Shown here piece after piece: positions 1-5,906 of a stretch of 6,895 nt of DNA (positions are counted from its first letter, which is position 1; the number at the start of each line of letters is the position of its first letter). Location: NCBI GenBank assembly GCA_003222935.1, contig QHXL01000465.1, forward strand, positions 1 to 6,895, written 5' to 3'. The DNA is from Acidobacteriota bacterium. Lineage in GTDB: Bacteria; Acidobacteriota; Blastocatellia; Pyrinomonadales; Pyrinomonadaceae. Position numbers and translations under genes: made by a program. The notes under the pieces are model-generated. The model was not told where the DNA came from. It saw only the letters and a list, made by a program, of their open reading frames with translations, and ran no database searches.

Positions 1-20
1 GAGGCGGATGCTCGAATATG

Positions 21-71
21 CTATAGATATGTCACTCCTACCGGAGTGAGGACGTGTCTCGAGAGTTCCAT
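21..71 (-). other. Possible short or truncated ORF with a good ribosome binding site
   Basis: On the minus strand AGGAG (80-84) lies eight bases before an ATG (69-71), 40 bases after the ATPase stop codon. This is where the next gene of an operon would begin. The frame closes after 16 codons (MELSRHVLTPVGVTYL) at TAG 21-23, and it runs straight through the stem-loop at 32-49. It could be the broken start of the transporter permease gene interrupted by a repeat, a leader peptide, or chance. No function can be assigned. Confidence 0.15.
32..49. repeat. Short perfect stem-loop downstream of the ABC ATPase gene
   Basis: TCACTCC (32-38) and GGAGTGA (43-49) form a perfect 7-bp stem around the four-base loop TACC. 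No T-run follows on either strand, so it is not a classical intrinsic terminator. It lies about 60 bases past the stop codon of the minus-strand ABC gene and could act as a 3' stabiliser or be one copy of a dispersed palindromic repeat. The flanking CTATAGATATG looks to me like part of such a repeat family in acidobacterial genomes, but that is recollection and not tested. Confidence 0.45.
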
Positions 72-111
72 TTAGTTATCTCCTGTCGAATCAGCCAGCG
101 AAGCCCTGGGG

Positions 112-861
112 TTAAGTCAGTGTTTCCAGATAGGCGCGCGCTTTCGGATGTTTCGACGCAAGAAATCCTTTCGGCGTCTCTAACAACACAATGTTCCCTC
201 CATCCATTAAGGCGATCCTGTCGCCAAGCAACAGAGCTTCACGCACATCATGGGTAACCAGGATTGACGTCTTCCCGAGTCGCTTTGATAACGCCGCAAA
301 TTCCTTCTGCAAACTCACTCTCGTCATTGGATCCAACGCGCCAAATGGTTCATCCAACAACAACAACGGCGGATCGGCTGCGAGTGCGCGTGCAACCCCC
401 ACCCGTTGACGTTGTCCGCCTGATAACTCGCGTGGGTAGCGTTCGGCAAAACGCGCCGGTTCAAGTCCAACCATCGAAAGCAGTTCATCCACGCGCGCCC
501 GGATCCGTTGGTAGTCCCATCCAGCCAACGAAGGAACAAGTCCAACATTTCGAGCGATGGTGAAGTGTGGAAACAACCCACCTTCCTGGATCACGTAGCC
601 GATGTGTCTTCTTAAAGCTATTGGATCCCAGTCGCTTGTCGATTTACCTTCAACGAGCACAGCGCCAGATGTTGGGGTGTAGAGCCGATTGACGAGTTTG
701 AGCGTGGTGGTTTTGCCACAACCGGATTCACCAAGGAGAACAACTGTCTCGCCCTGGTTGATAGTTAGGTTGAGGTTGGAAATTATTGGTTTGGGGTTGC
801 TCGGAATGGAGTAACTGACGTTCTCAAGCTGGACCAGTGGATTGTCGGATGGAGCAGTCAT
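112..861 (-). CDS. ABC transporter ATP-binding protein, osmoprotectant (OpuCA/ProV-like) family
   Basis: A 249-residue cytoplasmic ATPase that would power an importer. All nucleotide-binding motifs are present: Walker A GESGCGKT (44-51), Q-loop Gln92 in IQEGGLFPH, signature LSGGQ (146-150), Walker B LLLLDE (166-171), ALD D-loop (175-177) and switch His204. The stretches LKLVNRLYTPTSG and GYVIQEGGLFPHFTI and the close spacing are typical of the quaternary-amine (glycine betaine/carnitine/choline) branch. The C-terminal CBS pair of longer OpuCA proteins is absent, so any substrate-level gating by CBS domains is missing. No permease or binding protein is in the window; they would be expected beyond position 1. 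The gene follows egtD on the same strand, which raises ergothioneine, hercynine or another betaine as possible substrates (inference). No Shine-Dalgarno precedes the ATG, because an inverted repeat occupies that position; no better in-frame start follows nearby. Confidence 0.93.
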   Translation of the reverse strand: MTAPSDNPLVQLENVSYSIPSNPKPIISNLNLTINQGETVVLLGESGCGKTTTLKLVNRLYTPTSGAVLVEGKSTSDWDPIALRRHIGYVIQEGGLFPHFTIARNVGLVPSLAGWDYQRIRARVDELLSMVGLEPARFAERYPRELSGGQRQRVGVARALAADPPLLLLDEPFGALDPMTRVSLQKEFAALSKRLGKTSILVTHDVREALLLGDRIALMDGGNIVLLETPKGFLASKHPKARAYLETLT

Positions 862-862
862 G

Positions 863-963
863 AAGGGTCAGTACCGTAGCGCCGTAGCGTCGGGTTGGTT
901 ACTCTTGCAGGTGATCATAGCTGACAGGCGACCCGACGCTACCGCGTAACGGTACTGACCCTT
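863..963. repeat. REPIN-like 101-bp inverted repeat between egtD and the ABC ATPase
   Basis: Arms 863-895 and 931-963 are each 33 bases and match at 30 of 33 positions when one is reverse-complemented. They begin with AAGGGTCAGTACCGT and end with GTAGCGTCGGGT, and are separated by 35 bases. The right arm also contains its own small hairpin, TACCG (940-944) and CGGTA (950-954), as in paired REP sequences. The element fills all but about 20 bases of the egtD-ATPase gap and stops one base short of the ATPase start codon. No target duplication is visible at the edges. In the transcript it would fold into a strong hairpin, so it may cut expression of the ATPase relative to egtD or stabilise the upstream mRNA. 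No associated transposase is in the window. Confidence 0.85.
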
Positions 964-982
964 GACCACGACGGATCATAGA

Positions 983-2056
983 TCACTCGGCCATAAGCAG
1001 ATTACTACTGAAGCGACCTTGTGAATCAACCCATGTCTTAGTCCGCACAAACCCGGTTGCATTCGCCAGCTGATCAATGCCTGCTTCGTCGTACTTGTGC
1101 GAGTGTTCCGTATGGATCAATTCACCCTCGGCGAAATCAACCTCGATATCCAACTTATCGATTCGCACCCGCTGGTCCAGCAAACTCTGAATGTAGATCT
1201 CTATCCGACCTTTATCTTCATTGTAGAACGCGTGATGCTTAAACGAACGCAAGTCGAAGTTGCCGCCTAACTCGCGATTAATCCGAGCGAGCACATTCAG
1301 GTTGAAAGCAGACGTTACGCCGAGCGCATCGTTGTAGGCAGCTTCAAGCGTGGCTGGATCTTTCTTGAGATCAGCGCCGAGCAGCAGCGCGTCGCCTTTG
1401 TGAAGCACACTACGCATCGCTTTGAGAAACCGAACCGCATCCGCGGAGGGGAAGTTGCTAATGTTTGAGCCAAGGAAAAGCGCGAGAGTCCGACCGCGTT
1501 CGCTCTTTTCGAGCTCAGCCATGCCCGCGAAATAATCAGCCGCATAGGCCTCAATCCGGAGACGCGGATACGACTGCAGCAGTATCCGCGAACTACTCTC
1601 GAGCGCCGACGCCGAGATATCCACGGGCATAAAAAGTAACTCGGTCTGTTCTCGAAGCAGCGCTTCAATGATGAGTCGGGTCTTCGTGGCGCTACCACTT
1701 CCCATTTCGACGAGAGTCTTCTTGCCTTCAACTGCCGCGGCGATCTCGTCTGAGTAGTTACGAAGAATCTCTTCCTCGGCACGAGTCAGGTAGTACTCAG
1801 GCAGCAAACAGATCGCTTCAAACAGCTGCGACCCGAGTTCATCGTAGAAGTATTTAGGAAGAAATCTTTTGGGACTCGCTGCGAGTCCTTTGCGGACATC
1901 TTCGGCAAGCCCGGTTCGCGGATCACGCGTAACCAGGTTGTGGATCCGAAGTCGATCGCTTTTGGTTGGCTCCTGGTCAGGTTGTCCCTTTTGCCTTTGC
2001 TCCTGGTCGCGAGGTTCCTGATGACGCGTCTTTGTCTGAACGGTACCTTGGCCCAA
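983..2056 (-). CDS. egtD: L-histidine N-alpha-methyltransferase (EgtD)
   Basis: Transfers three methyl groups from S-adenosylmethionine to histidine to give hercynine, the first step of ergothioneine synthesis; cytoplasmic. Residues below count from the start used here (357 aa). FYDELGS (about 70-76) and LPEYYLTRAE (85-94) are the family's N-terminal substrate motifs with their tyrosines. VEMGSGSATKTR (116-127) is the SAM-binding loop. FLGSNISNF (194-202) carries the asparagine that holds the histidine carboxylate, and TEHSHK (316-321) carries the Glu-x-Ser pair that binds the imidazole in characterised EgtD. The catalytic set therefore looks complete. The first 35-40 residues are a Gln/Glu/Lys/Arg-rich stretch outside the family core, containing a ten-base direct repeat (1969-1978, 1999-2008). 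The TTG start at 2056 is chosen because GGAGAG lies six bases upstream; a GTG at 2092 would add 12 residues but has no ribosome binding site. No egtB is visible, so the sulphur-adding step must be encoded elsewhere. Confidence 0.93.
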   Translation of the reverse strand: MGQGTVQTKTRHQEPRDQEQRQKGQPDQEPTKSDRLRIHNLVTRDPRTGLAEDVRKGLAASPKRFLPKYFYDELGSQLFEAICLLPEYYLTRAEEEILRNYSDEIAAAVEGKKTLVEMGSGSATKTRLIIEALLREQTELLFMPVDISASALESSSRILLQSYPRLRIEAYAADYFAGMAELEKSERGRTLALFLGSNISNFPSADAVRFLKAMRSVLHKGDALLLGADLKKDPATLEAAYNDALGVTSAFNLNVLARINRELGGNFDLRSFKHHAFYNEDKGRIEIYIQSLLDQRVRIDKLDIEVDFAEGELIHTEHSHKYDEAGIDQLANATGFVRTKTWVDSQGRFSSNLLMAE

Positions 2057-2062
2057 ACCACA

Positions 2063-2068
2063 CTCTCC
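2063..2068 (-). promoter_or_regulatory. Ribosome binding site for egtD (decides the TTG start)
   Basis: On the minus strand GGAGAG ends six bases before the TTG at 2054-2056. The alternative GTG at 2090-2092 is preceded by CCCCCAAA, which has no match to the anti-Shine-Dalgarno sequence. This supports the 357-residue reading of EgtD. Confidence 0.5.
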
Positions 2069-2169
2069 TACTGAATGCGTACGGCTAATCACTTTGGGGG
2101 TTGATCGGTCCGGTTATGATAGCCCATAAGATGGTAAGTCGAAACCAGCGGTTTGCCTTGTTTCTTAAA

Positions 2170-2393
2170 GAGACCCCTCGCCTCGGCTTCGCCGCCGGAT
2201 TGAGGCGACGGCTATGCCTCGTCGTGACGAGCCCCGTGGATCCAGGCTTGGCCCCTGGTTCGGGCTCGGCCCAAACTACTGCGGTGAAAAGGAGCCAAGC
2301 TCGTACCAGGGCACAGCCCAGACTTAAGGCGCAACTTACGGCGAGGCAGAGCCACGCCTCACATCCGGCGGCGAAGCCGAGGCGAAAAGTCTC
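2170..2393. repeat. 224-nt foldback (long imperfect hairpin) element
   Basis: The segment is self-complementary from end to end. GAGAC (2170-2174) pairs with GTCTC (2389-2393). After a four-base mismatch, 2179-2200 pairs perfectly over 22 bp with 2363-2384. The stretch 2201-2224 pairs with 2339-2361, with one bulge and a few mismatches or wobbles. The inner part around 2243-2270 pairs imperfectly with about 2291-2323, leaving a terminal loop near 2271-2290. CTTAAAG occurs at both flanks (2164-2170 and 2409-2415), but this is too short and too near-palindromic to call a target duplication. It has no coding content. It may be a miniature inverted-repeat element, a structured RNA, or a bidirectional terminator shielding the divergent genes. 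Confidence 0.8.
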
Positions 2394-2500
2394 CTATGAA
2401 CTAAAGAACTTAAAGTTTGTATGAGCAGATTTGAACATTTAACCCGCAACCGCGAAACCACGCTTGACCCTAATAACTCCCACAGGCAAGATCACGCACG

Positions 2501-3529
2501 ATGTTTTACCCTGAGTACCTCGCCCGTCTTCTGCGGCGTCGTTTTTCCCCAAGTCAATCATTCATCACCGTAGCCCTGTTGCTATTGGGCAGTATTTGTC
2601 TGCCCTATTCATCGAGTTTTGCTGATTTCCCTGCCTCGAAAGCGTCTGGCCCGGCGCAGCAATTCGCCAGCTATCAACGCGACTTCGACACTGCTGAGAA
2701 GATCTCCTTGTTAGTCAAAAATCGGGATGGACGGGTGACTGTCGTTGCCGACGAGGAGTTCAAGAGCAAGGCACGACTCGAAGCCGGATCGGCAGGCGCG
2801 GCCGTCGCGGAAAGCGACATCACAACCAAAGCCGAGAACGGCAAGATCGAGATTGATGTCCGACCGCGCAGTGAGAAGGATCGCATAGACCTCGTTGTAA
2901 AGATTCCTGTTAGATCGAAAGTTGAAGTCGAAGGTGGCGCTGGAGCAGTAAGCGTTATCGGAAACGTCGAGTCGGCATTAGTGAAAACTGACACGGGAAC
3001 AATTCACGCAGACGTACCGCTGGAAGCTTTGAAGTACGACTTCGTCTGGGAAGCCAGCAAGCCGCGCTACATGAGCGACGTCGAGTTGGAGACAGTAAAA
3101 GAGAAAGCTGGCGGCTGGTTTCGCTTAGAGGGCAGACTCGGCGAGAAAGACTCACCAAAAGAGGAGCGGGTCGCGCTCAACTTCCACACGCAACGCGGCG
3201 TGGTCCTGCTGAATGTCGATCCGACAATGGCGCCGGCCGATTTGCGCGAGCGACCACTCACTGAAGCCGCACGTGCAATCGTTCGCAGCGGCGACACTCA
3301 ACTCGTAGACGCAATTCGCAAAGTGTCGCCAAAGATGTTTGGCGATTTCGCGAAGACACTGCCGCCACCGGAAAAGGAACCCGAGTTACGAAAAGGCAAG
3401 GCTCCCGGTCCGATTGTCAGTTCCGTTGCGCCGCAGTTAATGCGCTTCAACGCAAGTGTCATTGACCGTTTTGGACGCGCTATTCCCGGCATGCGAGAGA
3501 CCGACTTTACCGCATCGAGCGTCGCGTGA
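2501..3529 (+). CDS. Exported DUF4097-like / VWFA-related protein, N-terminal half (frameshifted)
   Basis: 342 residues. The N-terminus is a signal peptide: Arg-rich LARLLRRRF, hydrophobic core FITVALLLLGSICL (21-34), and a likely cut after SFA (39-41). Residues about 65-165 are short repeated beta strands (ISLLVKNRDGRVTVVAD, KIEIDVRP, VEVEGGAGAVSVIG, TDTGTIHADVP) like the DUF4097 beta-solenoid. A charged, Pro-rich region follows, and then RFNASVIDRFGRAIPGMRETDF (311-332). This last stretch is the strand that normally leads directly into a VWA domain in acidobacterial VWFA-related proteins (family form: xVxVxDxxGRxVxGLxxxDFxxYEDG). The frame then breaks into ASSVA and stops at 3527-3529, just where the VWA frame opens. 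The half therefore appears to be truncated by an indel. No strong ribosome binding site precedes the ATG; an AGG lies about 14 bases upstream. Molecular role unknown; an envelope or extracellular location is likely. Confidence 0.8.
   Translation: MFYPEYLARLLRRRFSPSQSFITVALLLLGSICLPYSSSFADFPASKASGPAQQFASYQRDFDTAEKISLLVKNRDGRVTVVADEEFKSKARLEAGSAGAAVAESDITTKAENGKIEIDVRPRSEKDRIDLVVKIPVRSKVEVEGGAGAVSVIGNVESALVKTDTGTIHADVPLEALKYDFVWEASKPRYMSDVELETVKEKAGGWFRLEGRLGEKDSPKEERVALNFHTQRGVVLLNVDPTMAPADLRERPLTEAARAIVRSGDTQLVDAIRKVSPKMFGDFAKTLPPPEKEPELRKGKAPGPIVSSVAPQLMRFNASVIDRFGRAIPGMRETDFTASSVA
3506..3529 (+). other. Apparent frameshift junction within the VWA-type gene
   Basis: The first frame reads D-F-T then A-S-S-V-A-stop, while the VWA frame upstream of its GTG reads L-Y-R-I-E-R-R-V-T-N-V, which fits the family's residues just before the VWA domain. 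Moving between the two requires a loss of 3n+1 bases. The family normally has an x-x-Tyr-Glu-Asp-Gly step here, so about 13 missing bases would restore the usual length; a single lost T (TTTTAC to TTTAC) would also restore the frame. No classical -1 slippery heptamer is seen. Confidence 0.6.
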
Positions 3530-4266
3530 CTAATGTCGCGCCTACGAATGAAGCATTCAATCTCGTACTGTTGCTCGACGTTTCAGGCAGCATCGAAGAG
3601 CGGATGGACTTTATTCGGAAAGCCGCACGCGACTTCCTGCGAACAGTCAGTCCCCAGGATCGAATTGCGATCATCAGCTTTCGCGACGACATTCAAATCA
3701 TCTCCGACTTCAGCACTGACCGCGCGATGCTCTCGCGGAAACTCGACGAGATCGACGCCGGCGGCGGCACGGCGCTATACGACGCGCTCGGTTATGTGCT
3801 GAGCAATATGATGAAGCAGCTGCGTGGCGAGCGAACCGCGATCGTGGTTATGTCAGACGGAGACGACAACAAGTCGTTCGTGCCGTTTCCGGCTATTGTC
3901 GAGGCTTTGGCTGAGTCGGGTGCGCTGGTTTACCCGTTGTATGTACCTTCCGGATTGATTCCTGAAGGAAGTGTGCCGAAACCCGAAATCACAATCGATC
4001 CGTTGCGCACTCGTTATCTGACACTCACTACGCGTGCAGATGATGAAGGTCGTAAGCTCGCCGCCGCTTCGGGTGGCGTTTACTATCCAATCAAAAGAAT
4101 AGACGATCTGCAAAAGGCTTACGACGACATCGTCTTGCAATTGCGAAGTGCGTACACCATCACTTACACATCAAATTCCGTGTCAGCGAATCCCCGCGTG
4201 AGAGTGACAACTAATCGCACTGGCGCTTCAGTCAAACTCAGTCCGGTAGTTGGCGTGAGCCCTTAA
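3526..4266 (+). CDS. VWFA-related (von Willebrand factor A) domain protein, C-terminal half
   Basis: 246 residues, a nearly bare VWA domain. The metal-ion-dependent adhesion site is complete: Asp18-x-Ser20-x-Ser22 in LLLDVSGS, Thr82 in GGGTALYDAL, and Asp111 in VVMSDGDD. Such domains bind divalent metal and protein ligands. The sequence style (FNLVLLLDVSGSIEERMDFIRKAA, split by family features such as DRIAIISF and ISDFSTDR) matches the acidobacterial VWFA-related family, whose members are single exported chains with the N-terminal strand seen in the preceding frame. Read alone, from the GTG that overlaps the upstream TGA, it has no signal peptide and starts inside the domain boundary. It is therefore more likely the second half of a frameshifted gene than an independent cytoplasmic protein, although translational coupling through the GTGA overlap cannot be excluded. 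It ends in a beta-rich tail (YTITYTSNSVSANPRVRV) usual for the family. Confidence 0.82.
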   Translation: MTNVAPTNEAFNLVLLLDVSGSIEERMDFIRKAARDFLRTVSPQDRIAIISFRDDIQIISDFSTDRAMLSRKLDEIDAGGGTALYDALGYVLSNMMKQLRGERTAIVVMSDGDDNKSFVPFPAIVEALAESGALVYPLYVPSGLIPEGSVPKPEITIDPLRTRYLTLTTRADDEGRKLAAASGGVYYPIKRIDDLQKAYDDIVLQLRSAYTITYTSNSVSANPRVRVTTNRTGASVKLSPVVGVSP

Positions 4267-4292
4267 TCTGCCTCGCCTGCGAAAGAACTTAT

Positions 4293-4384
4293 CTACAGAT
4301 TTCGCCGATTCCACAGATTTCAGGCCAAAACAGTTAAGCCGCTCTGATTGCTTTTTGAATCTGGGTAATCTGTGTAATCTGTGG
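4293..4384. repeat. Nine-base periodic, self-complementary repeat upstream of xseA
   Basis: The right side (4358-4384) is three nine-base units: AATCTGGGT, AATCTGTGT, AATCTGTGG. The left side (4295-4321) is three related units in the opposite sense: ACAGATTTC, GCCGATTCC, ACAGATTTC. Arms 4293-4320 and 4357-4384 match at 21 of 28 positions after reverse complementing, enclosing a 36-base loop. The right arm ends inside the xseA ribosome binding site. I recall AATCTGTG-type phrases as common intergenic repeats in Acidobacteriota and related phyla, but this is unverified. Confidence 0.65.
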
Positions 4385-4387
4385 AGA
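4383..4387 (+). promoter_or_regulatory. Ribosome binding site for xseA
   Basis: GGAGA lies six bases before ATG 4394. It fixes the xseA start there rather than at the in-frame TTG at 4355, whose extra residues (NLGNLCNLW) are simply the translation of the nine-base repeat. The first two bases fall in the repeat's right arm, so folding could partly hide the site. Confidence 0.6.
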
Positions 4388-4393
4388 ACTCTT

Positions 4394-5815
4394 ATGTCTC
4401 AACCTCTCTTCAATGCACTTTTCGATGACACTGAACGACGCCCGATGTCGGTGTCGCAGCTGACCAATGCGATTCGAATCTCACTTGAGTCGCGATTTGC
4501 TTCGGTCTGGGTTGAAGGCGAGATATCAAACTTCAAGGCACATCAATCGGGTCACTGGTACTTCACGATCAAAGACTCAAACGCTCAGCTCAAGGCCAAG
4601 TGTTTCCGTTCATCAAACCAGCGCATTCGCTTCAAACCGGCTGACGGGCTGCACGTGCGCGCGCGTGGAAAGTTGACCGTCTATCAACCACGCGGCGAAT
4701 ATGAATTGGTCGTTGAGTCGCTCGATCCGGTCGGAGCCGGCGCATTGCGAATTGCGTTTGAGCAACTTCGCGATCGACTCCAGGCTGAAGGCTTGTTTGC
4801 GAAGGAACTGAAGCGCGCGCTCCCGGTATTTCCGAGACGAGTGGGTATCGTTACCTCCCCAACCGGCGCAGCGATTCGCGATATGCTCAACGTGATTTCA
4901 CGTCGTACGAAAACCGTGAATGTGCTACTGGCGCCCGCGCGAGTTCAGGGAGACGGAGCCGGGCCAGACATCGCGCGCGCAATCCGCTTCATCAATCAAC
5001 ATCATGAGCTCGCGTTGCGTAACGGGCGTGACAAAGATGGGGTCGATGTTTTGATTGTTGGTCGCGGAGGTGGCTCGACCGAAGATTTATGGGCATTCAA
5101 TTCGGAAGAGGTAGCACGTGCGATTCGCAATTCCTCGATACCCGTCATTTCAGCAGTGGGCCACGAGACTGACTTTACGATTGCCGACTTCGTGGCTGAT
5201 CATCGTGCGCCGACACCTTCAGCGGCAGCGGAGATTGTCGCGGCACGTGAAGATCAGTTGTGCACAGCGTTGGATCATTTAGGCCGGCAGCTGGTCAGAC
5301 TGACGAGGTACAAGATTGTAGATGCGCGTGCACGCGTGCAGGAGCATGCGTTGTCGCAGGTGTTTGATGAGGTCAAGACTCGGCTGCATGATGCACGCGT
5401 CGGTGCGAACACGGCAACTCACGAGTTGCAAGTTTCTATGAACCAGCTGTTGCGGCACGCTAGCCTGCGGGCCAACAACCTGGTGCAACAAATCTCGCCG
5501 GCTCAACTGCAAAACCGTGTGGCCACGGCCCGTGCGCGGTATGATGCTGCGGCAGCAAGGTGTGATGTGGCGATCGAGGAGAAGGTACAGATGGGTCGGG
5601 AGAGATTAAGCCTGGCTGCCGCTTCGCTGGATGCGCTTTCGCCCCTGGCTGTGCTACATCGTGGCTATGCGATCGCACAGGATGTTGATGGGCGTTTGAT
5701 TCGTGATACTGAGTCTGTTTCGGTTGGTGATCAGGTTGATGTGCGACTCGCTAAGGGCAGACTGAGAACAAGAGTGGAAGAGAAATCAGCCGCAGATGAA
5801 CGCGGATCGAACTGA
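4394..5815 (+). CDS. xseA: Exodeoxyribonuclease VII large subunit
   Basis: 473 residues, close to the family's usual 400-460. The catalytic subunit of exonuclease VII, which degrades single-stranded DNA from both ends into oligonucleotides in complex with several XseB chains; cytoplasmic, acting in DNA repair and recombination. The N-terminal OB fold (about 18-115) shows VWVEGEISNFKAHQSGHWYF and VRARGKLTVYQPRGEYEL. The catalytic domain has FPRRVGIVTSPTGAAIRDML (146-165), VLIVGRGGGSTEDLWAFN (219-236) and the hallmark SAVGHETDFTIADFVADHR (253-271) followed by APTPSAAAE. Residues about 285-420 are the long helical region that binds XseB, and the end (LHRGYAIAQ, VDVRLAKGRLRTRV) is the usual C-terminal beta module. 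The last residues (SAADERGSN) come from a low-complexity tail. xseB lies in the same direction after one intervening gene, which suggests a shared operon. Confidence 0.96.
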   Translation: MSQPLFNALFDDTERRPMSVSQLTNAIRISLESRFASVWVEGEISNFKAHQSGHWYFTIKDSNAQLKAKCFRSSNQRIRFKPADGLHVRARGKLTVYQPRGEYELVVESLDPVGAGALRIAFEQLRDRLQAEGLFAKELKRALPVFPRRVGIVTSPTGAAIRDMLNVISRRTKTVNVLLAPARVQGDGAGPDIARAIRFINQHHELALRNGRDKDGVDVLIVGRGGGSTEDLWAFNSEEVARAIRNSSIPVISAVGHETDFTIADFVADHRAPTPSAAAEIVAAREDQLCTALDHLGRQLVRLTRYKIVDARARVQEHALSQVFDEVKTRLHDARVGANTATHELQVSMNQLLRHASLRANNLVQQISPAQLQNRVATARARYDAAAARCDVAIEEKVQMGRERLSLAAASLDALSPLAVLHRGYAIAQDVDGRLIRDTESVSVGDQVDVRLAKGRLRTRVEEKSAADERGSN

Positions 5816-5819
5816 TCAG
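5783..5819. repeat. Possible dispersed-repeat fragment spanning the xseA stop codon
   Basis: The segment containing GCCGCAGATGAACGCGGAT is bounded by ATCAG (5785-5789) and CTGAT (5812-5816), a small inverted repeat. It encodes the last few xseA residues and the stop codon. The CCGCAGATGAACGCGGAT phrase resembles a very common intergenic repeat I recall from acidobacterial and related genomes. Only one copy is visible here, so repeat status is an inference. Confidence 0.3.
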
Positions 5820-5906
5820 AGTCGAACGAGCGTTGATCTACAAAGGCCAACTTGTTAGCGATAACGACAAACTGAAGTTTATCGGACATTTTGTTTGGAC
5901 ATTTCT

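Larger units (their letters stand above)
2057..2500. other. Divergent intergenic region between egtD and the VWA-type gene
   Basis: About 440 bases separate the divergent start codons of egtD and the exported VWA-type protein, so both promoters should lie here. The middle half is a large foldback (2170-2393). I see no convincing sigma-70 pair on either strand; the best minus-strand -10 candidate (TATCAT, 2116-2121) lacks a good -35. The plus-strand frame open across 2101-2424 starts with TTG, has no ribosome binding site and is largely the translation of the foldback arms, so I do not treat it as a gene. Confidence 0.7.

Noticed and set aside
2116..2144. Possible sigma-70 promoter for egtD (TATCAT with an upstream TTTCGA on the minus strand)
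   Set aside because: The -35 box matches only three of six consensus bases at 17-bp spacing; not better than chance in this composition.
2101..2424. 107-codon plus-strand frame in the intergenic region
   Set aside because: It starts with TTG without a ribosome binding site and is mostly the translation of the two arms of the foldback, with an Arg/Ala/Pro-rich composition and no family resemblance.
2464..2492. TTGACC and CAAGAT as a promoter for the 2501 gene
   Set aside because: The -10 match is poor and would leave only about eight bases before the start codon.
4295..4384. CRISPR-like array from the nine-base units
   Set aside because: Units are far too short, directly adjacent without spacers, and inverted relative to each other; no cas genes are present.
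4355..4393. TTG-initiated N-terminal extension of xseA
   Set aside because: The extra residues are the translation of the nine-base repeat, and a proper GGAGA site points to ATG 4394.
5854..5883. Small palindromes (GTTA/TAAC, GATAA/TTATC) between xseA and the membrane-protein gene
   Set aside because: The stems are only four to five bp with no T-run; too short to call a terminator or operator.
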